From NCBI GenBank assembly GCA_964396245.1, contig CAYNEO010000015.1, positions 4,147 to 68,146 of the forward strand: 64,000 nt of DNA, read 5' to 3'. A model generated the notes under the pieces. The model did not search any database, had not been told where the DNA came from, and saw only the letters and a list, made by a program, of their open reading frames with translations. Position 1 is the first letter of the stretch. Each line of letters opens with the position of its first letter. Positions 1-9,348 of this stretch are shown piece by piece. The translations under genes were made by a program, and so were the position numbers. The DNA is from CAYNEO01 sp964396245 (GTDB lineage Bacteria; Zixibacteria; MSB-5A5; GN15; FEB-12).

Positions 1-45
1 ATTGAACGCGATAGAGTCGAATCTCTGCAAAAAAGTTCTACGAAA

Positions 46-855
46 TCACTTCAGCAACATCATTTTTCTGGTGTCAGTGAAGTCGCCGGCTGTCATCTTG
101 TAGAAGTAAACGCCGGAGGCTTTGCTGGAAGCATCCCAGTTAATTTCAACCGTACCGGCATCCGCCTGACCGGAGAACTCATCAACTACCTGACCGAGGA
201 CGTTGAAAATGGTCAGCGTGTAGTCCGACGGTTTCGGCAGGTCGAACGAGATCACGGTGGTCGGGTTGAACGGGTTGGGATAGTTCTGATTCAGCGCGAA
301 ACGATCAGGCACATTATCGCCTACGCCGCCTGACAGCGAGATAGTGACGGGTTCGAATTTCCCGTTCTCAACACGCTGATCGACAACCTTGTTATCCTGG
401 TATTCATGATAGATGAACATCAGATTGTGGGCGGGCCTGCGCGTTTCCATTGTCTCGAGGGTAATCTGTTTCACCGACGGATCGGTGACCTCGAAAACCA
501 GGTTGGCTACGGGACCGTCACCGGCCGCCAGGTCAGGCTTGCTTGTCGCCGTAATCTGGCTGATGAGACCAATAGCCACAGTGTGATTTTCGTTGTCGAT
601 GTCGGCAATCTTCAAGTCGAAGTACTCGACTCGAGTCTTCTCGAACGTCACTTCTTTCAAAGTCACGCCCTCAGAGAATTTGAACGGGATGTCCACCGCC
701 ATCAGTCCATCCTGGTTGCTGATAGAGACCGGGACCGTCACCGTATTCTCCGCCACCGTCGCTTCTTCGACCACCAATTTACTGGCTGCAAAGAGCATCG
801 ACGGCAACACCAACAGGACAACGAGAACCGTGAGTACCGAAAAACGTTTCAACAA
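46..855 (-). CDS. Secreted cohesin-like protein with type IX sorting domain
   Basis: A 269-residue exported protein. It begins with a Sec signal peptide (about residues 1-23, ending near FAA). Residues about 25-160 alternate short hydrophobic strands (VTVPVSISNQDGLMAVDIPF, later GPVANLVFEV) in the way cohesin-type beta-sandwich domains do. The last 80 residues are a classic Por/type IX C-terminal sorting domain: LNQNYPNPFNPTTVISF, then a LTIFNVLGQVV strand and a GVYFYKM...MMLLK end. Such domains are removed on passage through the type IX secretion system in FCB bacteria, so a cell-surface or secreted location is inferred. The start codon is read as TTG (TTG-TTG-AAA) behind a purine-rich GAGGGGGTGAG. 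The sorting domain is secure; the cohesin assignment is a fold-level guess. The molecular role is unknown. Confidence 0.85.
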   Translation of the reverse strand: MLKRFSVLTVLVVLLVLPSMLFAASKLVVEEATVAENTVTVPVSISNQDGLMAVDIPFKFSEGVTLKEVTFEKTRVEYFDLKIADIDNENHTVAIGLISQITATSKPDLAAGDGPVANLVFEVTDPSVKQITLETMETRRPAHNLMFIYHEYQDNKVVDQRVENGKFEPVTISLSGGVGDNVPDRFALNQNYPNPFNPTTVISFDLPKPSDYTLTIFNVLGQVVDEFSGQADAGTVEINWDASSKASGVYFYKMTAGDFTDTRKMMLLK

Positions 856-1441
856 AACTCACCCCCTCAGGGCTGTTCTGGTTAATCTTTTGGCTGACAA
901 TGGCTCAATTCCTAAGCACCTATCAGCCGCTTCTTCATCCGCAAAACGATTCGTTGAAGTGCAGTTACCCTGAATGCTTTCACAATTCAAGGTTAAAGAG
1001 GCGGCTCCTTTCGTTATAAAGTACCCCTCCTGCTTATCTTTGTCAAGGACTTTCACAATAGCAAGTTGTTTCACAACAATGGATACAGCACGACATTCAG
1101 ATCAAAAGTCGGATTGGGCTCATTACCTTTACCCCTGATAAACCCCTATCCTGTTACTTCTACACCGGTTTGGCCGTCTTTGTTCCTGATTGAATGTTAG
1201 AAGACCATCAGATTCAGTTTCCAGTCAACACGCTACCGGCGCCATTCTTGCGCCGGAAACCGGTCTTTTGGCCAATTCCGACCTATGGTATAGCATACAA
1301 CGTACCGGATTTTGGGATTTTACCGGGTCAGAGCCCGCAGTATCCCTCGGGTCTGATCCCTGGAAGACTAATTCCTTGACTTAACAGATAACAGGGACAA
1401 TCTTAGTCAAATCAACTGGATAGCAGAAGTTCGGAGGCTCC
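856..1441. other. Divergent intergenic region, no supported gene
   Basis: This 586-base stretch separates the leftward sorting-domain gene from the rightward transporter. It holds the minus-strand promoter candidate at 1018-1046. It also holds a GC-rich hairpin at 1236-1256 (CCGGCGC / GCGCCGG, 7-base loop) and a weak plus-strand promoter-like pair, TTGACT (1376-1381) and AATCTT (1399-1404), 17 bases apart. The short open frames here have no ribosome site or recognisable composition. Confidence 0.6.
1018..1046 (-). promoter_or_regulatory. Sigma-70-type promoter candidate for the sorting-domain protein
   Basis: Read on the minus strand, a perfect -35 TTGACA (1041-1046) is followed after 17 bases by TACTTT (1018-1023) as -10. 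It would give a leader of roughly 150 bases before the TTG start at 855. The -35 is strong and the -10 matches at only 3 of 6 positions. Confidence 0.45.
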
Positions 1442-3427
1442 TTGGACACAGCCAACAATCGGTCAGACAATTCCACAGAAGAGTTCCAGCCATTCATTCC
1501 CGCTGAAAAATCGGTAGCCGAAGTCACCTGGAAAGCGATCATTCTGGGTTCGATCATTTCAGTCGTTTTCGGCGTCGCCAATGCCTATCTCGGCCTGAAG
1601 TTCGGCATGACCGTCTCAGCATCCATCCCGGCGGCGGTCATTTCGATGGCCGTGCTGAGGCTGTTCTCTAAAAATGTCACGGTGCTGGAAAATAACATCG
1701 TTCAGACCATCGGGTCAGCCGGTGAGTCGCTGGCTGCCGGTATCATATTTACGGTGCCGGCATTTTTCATCTGGTCGGCCAATCAGCAGCTCGTGGCCGC
1801 CGGGTATCATCACGATGTGACCAAAACCCAAATTTTCTGGCTGTCGATGCTCGGTGGCGCACTGGGCATCCTCCTGATGATTCCGCTTCGTAAATACCTG
1901 GTCCAGCGCGAACACAATAACCTGCGTTTCCCCGAAGGTACCGCCTGTGCGGAGATCATTGTGGCCGGTGACGAGGGCGGCGGCAAGGCGAAACTGGTTT
2001 TTGCCGGTATCGCTGTCGGTGGTCTTTTCAAGGGCCTGATGAACATGCTCAAGGTCTGGTCCGAGTCGGTGAACTACGACTTCAAGGGCTTTCTCAAGGG
2101 AGGTACCGTTGGTGTCGATGCTACTCCGGCGCTCCTCGGCGTGGGGTACATTATCGGGCCGCGGATTGCGGCGTTGATGCTCGCGGGGGCGGTGCTCGGA
2201 TATCTCGGTATCGGTCCGCTGCTCGCATTCATCGGCGATCAGATACCCGGCATTATCATATCGCCCGGAACGATTCCAATAAGCGAGATGAATCCGGCCC
2301 AACTGCGAGATTTTTATATCAAGTACCTCGGTGTGGGGGCCGTCGCTGTCGGAGGCTTCGTGTCCCTGATCAAATCCCTGCCGGTTATCGTGTCATCATT
2401 CAAGGAAGGGTTTGGCCAGTTGATAGGAAAGTCAACAGTCGGAACAGCCACTCCGCGCACTGACCGGGATATACCGATGAAATGGGTGATGCTGGGAGTT
2501 ATCATCGTCATCTTCGGCATCTGGATTTTGCCGAGCACGGAACTACATATTGTCGGCGCCGCTCTCGCAGTCCTATTCGGCTTCTTTTTCGTGGTGGTGG
2601 CCGCCCGGATTGTGGGTATCGTCGGGTCCTCGTCCTCGCCCGTATCCGGAATGACTATCGCCACCTTGCTGGTCACGGCACTTCTGTTGCTCAACTTCGG
2701 GATCAAAGGCGTGGAGGGTATGGTGACGGTGATGTCGGTCGGGACAATCGTGTGTATCGCGGTTTGCATGTCGGGGGATATTGCGCAGGACTTGAAAACC
2801 GGCTTCCTGCTCGGTGCGACACCGGCCAAGCAGCAGTTAACTGAATTTATCGGGCTCTTCTTCCCCGCCCTCGCCATGGGTTTCACGCTGTATTTCCTCA
2901 ACAACGCTTTCGGGTTTGTGCAGGGCGCCACGGCACGCACGCCACTTCTCGCGCCGCAGGCCAATGTGATGGCTACAGTTGTTCAGGGTGTGATGAACGC
3001 TAACCTTCCGTGGGAACCGATAATTGTCGGCGGCATGATCGCCCTGGCGGTGGAGCTGCTCGGGATTTCATCGCTGCCGTTTGCGATCGGGCTCTACCTT
3101 CCCCTTTCGCTTTCGACACCGATTATGGCGGGTGGTCTGATCGCCTACATGATGAAGAAGACGGCCAGGACCGCCGATATCCGCAGCCAGAGGTCATTGA
3201 GAGGAATACTATTCGCCTCGGGGATTGTCGCCGGTGATGCCCTGCTGGGCGTGACCGCTGCATTTATGATCGGTTCCTGGGGATCATACGAGAGATTTTA
3301 TGACGCCCACGACGGCATGATGTTGACGCTGACCGGGTCCTTCGGCCCTTGGCTGTCATTGATCATGTTCGCGGGCCTTGCGGGCGTTCTCGCGCTCCTG
3401 GCTTACCGAGGGTTCGGGAAAAAGTGA
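1442..3427 (+). CDS. OPT family oligopeptide transporter
   Basis: A 661-residue inner-membrane protein with about 14-16 hydrophobic helices, matching the oligopeptide transporter (OPT) superfamily in length and pattern. The diagnostic stretch is the FPEGTACAEIIVAG loop at about residue 160. Other family-like segments include GLKFGMTVSASIPAAVIS near the N-terminus and LPFAIGLYLPLSLSTPIMAG near residue 545. Bacterial OPT proteins of this subfamily are thought to import small peptides with protons; the substrate here cannot be read from sequence. The start is TTG at 1442 with GGAGG at 1433-1437, four bases upstream. The next gene begins only nine bases after the stop, suggesting co-transcription. 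Confidence 0.92.
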   Translation: MDTANNRSDNSTEEFQPFIPAEKSVAEVTWKAIILGSIISVVFGVANAYLGLKFGMTVSASIPAAVISMAVLRLFSKNVTVLENNIVQTIGSAGESLAAGIIFTVPAFFIWSANQQLVAAGYHHDVTKTQIFWLSMLGGALGILLMIPLRKYLVQREHNNLRFPEGTACAEIIVAGDEGGGKAKLVFAGIAVGGLFKGLMNMLKVWSESVNYDFKGFLKGGTVGVDATPALLGVGYIIGPRIAALMLAGAVLGYLGIGPLLAFIGDQIPGIIISPGTIPISEMNPAQLRDFYIKYLGVGAVAVGGFVSLIKSLPVIVSSFKEGFGQLIGKSTVGTATPRTDRDIPMKWVMLGVIIVIFGIWILPSTELHIVGAALAVLFGFFFVVVAARIVGIVGSSSSPVSGMTIATLLVTALLLLNFGIKGVEGMVTVMSVGTIVCIAVCMSGDIAQDLKTGFLLGATPAKQQLTEFIGLFFPALAMGFTLYFLNNAFGFVQGATARTPLLAPQANVMATVVQGVMNANLPWEPIIVGGMIALAVELLGISSLPFAIGLYLPLSLSTPIMAGGLIAYMMKKTARTADIRSQRSLRGILFASGIVAGDALLGVTAAFMIGSWGSYERFYDAHDGMMLTLTGSFGPWLSLIMFAGLAGVLALLAYRGFGKK

Positions 3428-3435
3428 TTTAGAAC

Positions 3436-5661
3436 GTGTTGCCGCGCGGATGGTCAAAGCCCGCGCGGCCCCTTACTGATGTGTATTCGTTGAAATCCTT
3501 CCTCAAAAAGCAGTATCCGGGGCTGTTGGCTGCAGCGGCGACGATTGTCGTGCGCCTCATCTATCTGCTCCAATTACAAAGCAGCCCGACATTTCACTCT
3601 CCTCTTGTCGATCAACAGTGGCACTGGGAGTGGGCGGGTGACATTCTCAGCGGCTCGTTCTGGGGCAAAGGGGCATATTTTCGCGCGCCGCTCTATGCTT
3701 ATTTCCTGGCGTTCCTCCGCCTGATAACGGACAGTTCCTTCTTCTGGGTTCGGTTCCTGCAGGTGCTGCTCAGCGCCGGCAGCGCGTTTATACTCGTGAA
3801 ACTCGCAGAAAAACTCTTCAACCGGACAACTGCCGTCGTCGCCGGATTAATCTATGCCCTCTACGGTACGCTGGTGTACTTCGACACGACACTGCTTATT
3901 CCCGTGCTTTTCATCTTCCTCTCAGTTCTCGGTATTTATCTTCTCATCACTCATCGGAAGTCGTCGTCCTGGATCGCATGGCTGATGGCGGGTTTGGTCC
4001 TGGGACTGGCGGCAATCACTCGCCCCAACATTCTTGCGGTAATCCCGTTTCTGATTCTCTGGGCAGTGCTCAGGGACCGGGCTGTTCTCTCGAAATCAGT
4101 ACGGCTGAAAACTTCCGCGATCATGGTGCTGGGGATCATCCTGCCGATCATCCCGGTGACGGTCAGGAACGTTGTGAAATCGGGCGATTTTATCCTGATA
4201 TCATCGCAGGGGGGCATCAACTTCTACCTCGGCAACAATTCCGATGCCGACGGCTTAACGGTAGTCATGCCCGAGTTGGAGCGCACGCAGCTGCCGAGCT
4301 GGCAACAGTTCGTCCCGACCACCAACGCCATTGCGGAGCGTGAATCGAGACGGGGGCTGTCGGAAGGCGACATCTCGAGCTTTTGGACGCACAAAGCGCT
4401 CGACTTTATCTCAGATCACCCCGGAGACTTTGCGGTTCTCACGTTTAAGAAGTTCGTTTACCTGATCAGCGGCTTCGAACACAGCAATAATGCCGACATC
4501 TATTTTGACCGATCCCAATCGAGCCTCTTGTCAATCCTCATCTGGCGAGGTCCGATCTATTTTCCGTTCGGCCTGCTGTTGCCTTTTGCGCTTGCAGGTA
4601 TCTGGCTGTATCGAAAAGAAACCCACACGCTGTGGCCAGTCTATATATTTCTGATTGTCTACGCCCTCACTGTCCTGGCATTCTTTATTACCGCCCGGTA
4701 TCGTCTTCCCCTGGTGCCGTTTTTGATACTCATCGCATCAGCCGGGATGGTACGCCTGGTGACGGTTATTCGCGAACGCAAGAGTCTGGAACTGAGCGCG
4801 GCAATTGTTATCATGGTCGTATCTGTTCTCGCGGTCAACCGGACGTATTTCGATGAGGGGTTCAGCAACCAGTTTCAGAATTACCTGAATGTGGGAGCAG
4901 CATTCGAGAGAGCGGGTAAACTGGCCGAGGCAGAGCAGCAATACGCAAAAGCGCTCGAGTATTATTCCCACTCCGGGTCAGCATATAATGACCTTGGCTA
5001 CGTGCAGATGATGCAGGGCAAGCTCGATCAAGCGTTGAGCAACCTGCAGACGGCCTTGAAGTACGAACCTGATAATCCGAAAATCTACAAGAACCTTGGC
5101 CTGCTGATGCAACGGCAGGGGAAACTGAACGGAGCACTGAACGATTTTCGGCTGGCCGTGCAGAAGAGCCGTCCGGGGGTGACGTCGAGTGAAGAATTGA
5201 GCCAATATCTTCTTAACGTTGCGGTCACCTACGACGCCCTTAGGGAAAGCGATTCTGCGTCCGCATACTATCGTCGCTCGATTTCGACCGCACCGGGTTT
5301 TGGACCGGCTTATGCCAAAGCAGGCAGTTTCTTTTCCCGGGAAGGTGACTATGCGACTGCGGACAGCATGTTCGCCGTGGCGGACAGCATGAATGCCCTG
5401 GGCGCCGGCGACCTGTTCAACTGGGGTCTATCGCTGATACGTCGGCAGGAACATCGGTCGGCAAGGCAGAAACTTCACGCTGCGGTGAAAAAAGACAACC
5501 GCATGTACCAGGCATACTATCTCCTCGCTGCTTCCTATCAGGATACCGGCAGTCCGCCCGATAGTGTCCTGACTTATCTGAATCTTGCGTTGGAGTATAA
5601 TCCCACATATCAGCCGGCGCTCCGGCTTCATGAGCAATTAACGCAACAGCATCGAAAATGA
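3436..5661 (+). CDS. GT-C membrane glycosyltransferase-like protein with C-terminal TPR repeats
   Basis: A 741-residue protein in two halves. Residues about 20-460 form a multi-helix membrane region of the PMT/ArnT (GT39-like) type: a first helix, then an extracytoplasmic loop with acidic and aromatic residues (LVDQQWHWEWAGDILSG). ArnT-like enzymes place their catalytic Asp in this loop. A run of hydrophobic helices follows. Residues about 480-740 are tetratricopeptide repeats (for example YLNVGAAFERAGKLAEAEQQY and AYNDLGYVQMMQGKLDQAL). The likely activity is transfer of a sugar from a polyprenyl-linked donor on the outer face of the inner membrane, with the TPR part binding a partner; donor and acceptor are unknown. 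The annotated start is GTG at 3436. An in-frame GTG at 3481 (before YSLKSFLKK) is an alternative. It follows the OPT gene closely. Confidence 0.8.
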   Translation: MLPRGWSKPARPLTDVYSLKSFLKKQYPGLLAAAATIVVRLIYLLQLQSSPTFHSPLVDQQWHWEWAGDILSGSFWGKGAYFRAPLYAYFLAFLRLITDSSFFWVRFLQVLLSAGSAFILVKLAEKLFNRTTAVVAGLIYALYGTLVYFDTTLLIPVLFIFLSVLGIYLLITHRKSSSWIAWLMAGLVLGLAAITRPNILAVIPFLILWAVLRDRAVLSKSVRLKTSAIMVLGIILPIIPVTVRNVVKSGDFILISSQGGINFYLGNNSDADGLTVVMPELERTQLPSWQQFVPTTNAIAERESRRGLSEGDISSFWTHKALDFISDHPGDFAVLTFKKFVYLISGFEHSNNADIYFDRSQSSLLSILIWRGPIYFPFGLLLPFALAGIWLYRKETHTLWPVYIFLIVYALTVLAFFITARYRLPLVPFLILIASAGMVRLVTVIRERKSLELSAAIVIMVVSVLAVNRTYFDEGFSNQFQNYLNVGAAFERAGKLAEAEQQYAKALEYYSHSGSAYNDLGYVQMMQGKLDQALSNLQTALKYEPDNPKIYKNLGLLMQRQGKLNGALNDFRLAVQKSRPGVTSSEELSQYLLNVAVTYDALRESDSASAYYRRSISTAPGFGPAYAKAGSFFSREGDYATADSMFAVADSMNALGAGDLFNWGLSLIRRQEHRSARQKLHAAVKKDNRMYQAYYLLAASYQDTGSPPDSVLTYLNLALEYNPTYQPALRLHEQLTQQHRK

Positions 5662-5669
5662 GAAATCGA

Positions 5670-6611
5670 TCAGTACTTCTGGCGGCGCTCGATCATGAAG
5701 TTTGAGCCGGGCATCTGCTTGGTGGCCTTCTTGAGATCGGCCAGCATTTTCGACAGTTCCCCGATATGCGAGAAAGTACCGCTCTTGTTGACAATGACGG
5801 CGATCGATATGGTGAGAATGTTGTAGTTCTCTATTGTCCCTCGCCGACTCACGGTCGTGATATACCCACGCTCGCGATCTTCCGGCTCGTAACGGTACGG
5901 TATGAATGCATCGAACGTGCGAATGATCCATGAGCACGTGGTTTCCACCAGGTCGACAGGTATGACAAACATGAAATCATCGCCGGCGATATGACCTACG
6001 AATCCCTCGCGGCAGGTATCGAAGACGACGTCCTTGATGATCTTACCGGTCATCCGGATAATGCGGTCGCCGTACGAATAGCCGTAGTAGTCGTTATAAG
6101 CCTTGAAATTATCGAGGTCGGCATAGCAGGCGGCAAATTCGGTTTGCATGTCCAATTGCCGTTGGAGTTCCTGCTCGAGCATACCGGGTCCCGGCAGAAG
6201 AGTCGAGGGATTGATAGACAGATCCCGGTGACTGCGCTCAATAACGCGCCTGATGCGTACCTGGACCACCCTGTCCAGCCACTCACCGTGGATGAAATCC
6301 TCCGCGCCATTCTCATAGGCCGCGACCACGACATTCACTGAAGGCTCTGGATGATAAAGAATTACGGGGGTAATCGAAAGAAAAGAATTAGCCTTGATGG
6401 CCCGGAGCAGTTCCAGTTCCCGGTAGAAGTCATCCTTGCCGCCGATTATAATGGCGCTGATCGAGAAACGCTGACAAACCGTGACGAGGCTGTTGAAATC
6501 GCTGAAATAGTGGAATGAGATCTCCTGGTGCCGGAAGAACTGCTGCAGATGAAAGTCAAGATTCACCCCGGTCTGTTTTACGGCGAAGTGGTACGCCGGT
6601 CGTATCGGCAT
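5670..6611 (-). CDS. GGDEF-family protein with degenerate AGDDF signature and receiver-like N-terminus
   Basis: A 313-residue protein. Residues about 1-130 resemble a response-regulator fold (SAIIIGGKDD, then TPVILYHPEPSVNVVVAAYE and GAEDFIHG), but the usual phospho-acceptor Asp is not evident, so it is probably a pseudo-receiver. Residues about 140-313 are a GGDEF-type cyclase domain. It has the metal and base-binding stretch YADLDNFKAYNDYYGYSYGD (residues 164-183) and AGDDF at 209-213 in place of GGDEF. Asp-165 and Asp-167 are retained. The altered signature leaves it unclear whether it makes c-di-GMP or only binds nucleotide. The start ATG at 6611 is chosen because the frame upstream of it lies wholly inside the recombinase gene; the two genes overlap by 56 bases. 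It converges on the gene to its left with an 8-base gap. Confidence 0.82.
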   Translation of the reverse strand: MPIRPAYHFAVKQTGVNLDFHLQQFFRHQEISFHYFSDFNSLVTVCQRFSISAIIIGGKDDFYRELELLRAIKANSFLSITPVILYHPEPSVNVVVAAYENGAEDFIHGEWLDRVVQVRIRRVIERSHRDLSINPSTLLPGPGMLEQELQRQLDMQTEFAACYADLDNFKAYNDYYGYSYGDRIIRMTGKIIKDVVFDTCREGFVGHIAGDDFMFVIPVDLVETTCSWIIRTFDAFIPYRYEPEDRERGYITTVSRRGTIENYNILTISIAVIVNKSGTFSHIGELSKMLADLKKATKQMPGSNFMIERRQKY

Positions 6612-7521
6612 CTCGGGAGCCTGATCTCCCGGCCATTTCCCTGGGGTGATACTTTTTGTGCTCTGCAATGATATAATCCCGGTCAATTCTGGTGTATATC
6701 TCGGTAGTCGATATATCGGCATGTCCGAGCATTTCTTGGACAATGCGCAAATCAGCCCCCCCTTCCAGCAGGTGAGTCGCAAACGAGTGCCGGAAGGTAT
6801 GGGGAGTAACCCTTTTAGTAATATCGGCCCTGAGCACCAGTCGCTTGATTATTTTCCACAGACCGACCCGGGAGAAGCGTTTTCCGGTCCGGTTCACGAA
6901 GATGCAGGTGATATTCCGGCCCGGATGAATCGTCTTTCTTCGTTCGAGATATTGTGTGAGAGCTTCGCGCGCATATCCGCCGAGCGGCACCAGTCGCTGC
7001 TTGTTGCCCTTTCCGGTGATTCGCAGAAAACCGGCCTCGAATTCGACATCGGCAAGTTTAAGATTCAGCAATTCCGACAGTCGCAGCCCGCTGCCGTAGA
7101 GCAGCTCTATTATGGCGCGGTCGCGGTCCGCTTCCTTTGATTCCGGGTCCACGGCCTTGATGATGCGTTCGATCTCCCGTGGCGACAGATAATCAGGGTG
7201 ATAGCGGGATATCCTCGGCGCCGAGTAAGCTCGAGCCGGATTCTCGACGACTATGGCATCGTCTTTCAAATACGAGAAGAAATGTTTGATACTGGAAATC
7301 TTACGGGCCAGTGTGGCCGGCTTGCGACCCATGCGGGTAAGCAGCCCGAAATAGTCAGTGATAATCCGCGGGGTGACCAAGCGCGGGTCCTGGACTTTGC
7401 AGGTTTTCGCGAAGTCGGCGATGTCTGAGCGATAAGCGGCCACCGTATTATTCGACAGACCCCGCTCGAGTTGCAGGTGTTGAATGAAATCTTCGAGCGT
7501 GTGATCGAAAACCGTTGCCAT
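6556..7521 (-). CDS. Tyrosine recombinase XerC/XerD
   Basis: A 321-residue site-specific tyrosine recombinase, slightly longer than typical Xer proteins because of a 35-residue basic tail. Residues about 1-90 form the SAM-like DNA-binding domain (LQLERGLSNNTVAAYRSDIA). The catalytic domain carries all expected residues: Arg-147 (GSGLRLSEL), Lys-171 (TGKGNKQR), His-241 and Arg-244 (HTFRH), His-267 (MLGHADIS) and the nucleophile Tyr-276 (TEIYTRID). Xer proteins resolve chromosome dimers at dif. This gene lies in an ordinary chromosomal setting with comF rather than in a mobile element, so the housekeeping role is favoured. XerC and XerD cannot be told apart here. It starts two bases after the comF stop. 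Confidence 0.93.
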   Translation of the reverse strand: MATVFDHTLEDFIQHLQLERGLSNNTVAAYRSDIADFAKTCKVQDPRLVTPRIITDYFGLLTRMGRKPATLARKISSIKHFFSYLKDDAIVVENPARAYSAPRISRYHPDYLSPREIERIIKAVDPESKEADRDRAIIELLYGSGLRLSELLNLKLADVEFEAGFLRITGKGNKQRLVPLGGYAREALTQYLERRKTIHPGRNITCIFVNRTGKRFSRVGLWKIIKRLVLRADITKRVTPHTFRHSFATHLLEGGADLRIVQEMLGHADISTTEIYTRIDRDYIIAEHKKYHPREMAGRSGSRDADTTGVPLRRKTDRGES

Positions 7522-7523
7522 AT

Positions 7524-8237
7524 CTACACCCCGTGTGCAAGGGCAATTACTGCCGGAACGTCGAATCCCGTCTCTTGAAGCTCCCGACGCGCCTCACGGA
7601 CAGTAGCCCCGCTCGTCACCACATCATCGACCAGAATCACCCTCTCCCCCGATTCCGGTTCACGAGAGACCGCAAAAACTCCGCTGATGTTTTTCGCACG
7701 TTCTATCTGTCTCAGACGGGATTGCGGCCGGCGACGCTTCGCGCGGTAGAGGGTTTCCTGGTCGACAGGTATTTCCAGCGCTCTACCAAGCTCGATTGCG
7801 ATCAGCAGAGCCTGATTATATCCGCGTACATATTCCCGGCTGCCGTGCAGAGGAATGGGGACCAGTGCTCCCGGTTTGAGAGACATGATTTGCTGTCCAA
7901 ACTCGTCACACAGGCGCCGGGCAAAAATGCCCGCGGGCGACGTAATCCCCTTGAATTTGAACTGGTGGATGATCTCTTTCATCGGATCAACATAATCGGC
8001 AAACGCATACAAAAGAAAGGAGTCGTCCCCGCACACCGGGCAGCCCGCGCCCGCCATGACGTTTTGCCCGCACGACAGGCAGATAGCCGAACTGAATGTG
8101 TCGATGGCATCGTCACATGCCGCGCAGACAGGATCGCCCGATTCCACATAGGCGCCGCAACCGAGGCACAGCGGCGGGAACACAAAGTCAAGGACGCTGT
8201 GATACCAGGGGACCGGTTTCAACGGCTCTTCCATCAT
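7524..8237 (-). CDS. comF: ComF family phosphoribosyltransferase-like protein
   Basis: A 237-residue ComF/GntX family protein. The N-terminus has a double zinc-ribbon pattern (FPPLCLGCGAYVESGDPVCAAC, then CLSCGQNV and CPVCGDD). The C-terminal half is a type I phosphoribosyltransferase fold with the PRPP-binding loop VILVDDVVTSGATV near residues 200-213 and the family element GYNQALLIA. ComF proteins are linked to uptake of transforming DNA in naturally competent bacteria and to fork restart in others; the catalytic reaction is unproven. It sits between the metal permease and the Xer recombinase on the same strand with gaps of 19 and 2 bases. Confidence 0.92.
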   Translation of the reverse strand: MMEEPLKPVPWYHSVLDFVFPPLCLGCGAYVESGDPVCAACDDAIDTFSSAICLSCGQNVMAGAGCPVCGDDSFLLYAFADYVDPMKEIIHQFKFKGITSPAGIFARRLCDEFGQQIMSLKPGALVPIPLHGSREYVRGYNQALLIAIELGRALEIPVDQETLYRAKRRRPQSRLRQIERAKNISGVFAVSREPESGERVILVDDVVTSGATVREARRELQETGFDVPAVIALAHGV

Positions 8238-8256
8238 ACCGGTAATAAACTAACGA

Positions 8257-9348
8257 TCAGGCGTGTTTCAATACAAAACTTCGCAAACGGGCGGTCAGCC
8301 AGTTGGTCGTGTAATAGAGGATAAATGCAGCCAGAACGATGGCGCAAGCTGTATAGAGCCATGTCCATCCGGTTTCGAAGCTGCCAAACCGGTAGGCGGC
8401 CGTCACATTAAGCCAGCCATACAGGTGATCCAACAGAAGACCCGCCCCGATCGCGACAACAGCAATAGAGACGACATAACGCAGGGTGGCACGGAAACCG
8501 AGCATTTTTCGGACAACGACGATGGTAGCGACATTGGTGGCGGGGCCGACCATCAGAAATACGAGAATAGCTCCCGGTGAAAAACCCGAGGCCAGCAAAA
8601 CCGCCGCGAGCGGTGTCGATGATGTCGCGCAGACATAAAGCGGAAGACCGATCACCATCGCTGCTGCATATCCGAGCCAGCCGGTGCGGAGCGACTCCGG
8701 TATGTGAGACGCATCCGCGCCGAGCAGCGCGCCAATCAACCCGGCCAGTACGAATCCAACAAACAGGCTGGGAGCAAGATCTTTGAGCAGATCGGTGAAG
8801 GCATAGCGGACGCCGCTCCATACACGAGTGTACCACCTCGAATACGGCCTATTATTCGGTGCTACGGCACAACCGCAGTTGTCTGAGCACTCCGGTCCCT
8901 CAGTCGCGACGGGTGCATTTTGCGCCGGGAAGAGTGTCTCGGTAAATCCGGCCACGATCGCCGTCAGGAAAGCCGTTACCGGGCGCGCAATAGTGAGCAA
9001 TGGGTCGGTAAGAGAATAGGTCAGAAGAATCGAGTCGACGCCCGATTCCGGCGTCGAGATCAAAAATGAAACAGTCGCCCCTCGTCCCGCCCCCGAGCGG
9101 GATAACTGGCTGGCGACCGGCAAAACCGAACAGGAGCAAAGCGGCAGAGGAATTCCTATGGCTGCGGCTTTCAAAATTCCGGTCATACCTTCATCGCGAA
9201 TCAGCCGGGCTACGTTTTTTTCGTTCATCACCAGCCAGATGATACCGGCCAGTATCAGGCCCAGAACGAAAAATGGGGCCGATTCGAGCAAAACCTGCCA
9301 GATCGACCCCAGCCATGTACTCAGAAACTGTATCGCCGAATCAGCCAT
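8257..9348 (-). CDS. SO_0444-type metal efflux permease (DUF318/ArsP_1 family)
   Basis: A 363-residue inner-membrane permease with about 8-10 helices. Family marks are IPLPLCSCSVLPVASQL at about residue 75, with paired Cys in a helix, and the mirrored GLPLYVCATSSTPLA at about residue 240, followed by GPATNVATIVVV. A hydrophilic loop between the two halves carries DNCGCA, a possible metal site. Members of this DUF318 branch are associated with copper/zinc efflux; others export organoarsenicals. The substrate is therefore inferred. It overlaps the upstream TPR gene by 8 bases. Confidence 0.85.
   Translation of the reverse strand: MADSAIQFLSTWLGSIWQVLLESAPFFVLGLILAGIIWLVMNEKNVARLIRDEGMTGILKAAAIGIPLPLCSCSVLPVASQLSRSGAGRGATVSFLISTPESGVDSILLTYSLTDPLLTIARPVTAFLTAIVAGFTETLFPAQNAPVATEGPECSDNCGCAVAPNNRPYSRWYTRVWSGVRYAFTDLLKDLAPSLFVGFVLAGLIGALLGADASHIPESLRTGWLGYAAAMVIGLPLYVCATSSTPLAAVLLASGFSPGAILVFLMVGPATNVATIVVVRKMLGFRATLRYVVSIAVVAIGAGLLLDHLYGWLNVTAAYRFGSFETGWTWLYTACAIVLAAFILYYTTNWLTARLRSFVLKHA

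Noticed and set aside
406..885. Open frames of 126-159 codons on the plus strand
   Set aside because: They lie opposite the sorting-domain protein, which has a clear signal peptide and a recognised C-terminal domain; the plus-strand products are Arg/His-rich with no family features.
859..1384. Short open frames in the first intergenic region
   Set aside because: No ribosome site, no recognisable sequence, and one overlaps the predicted promoter at 1018-1046.
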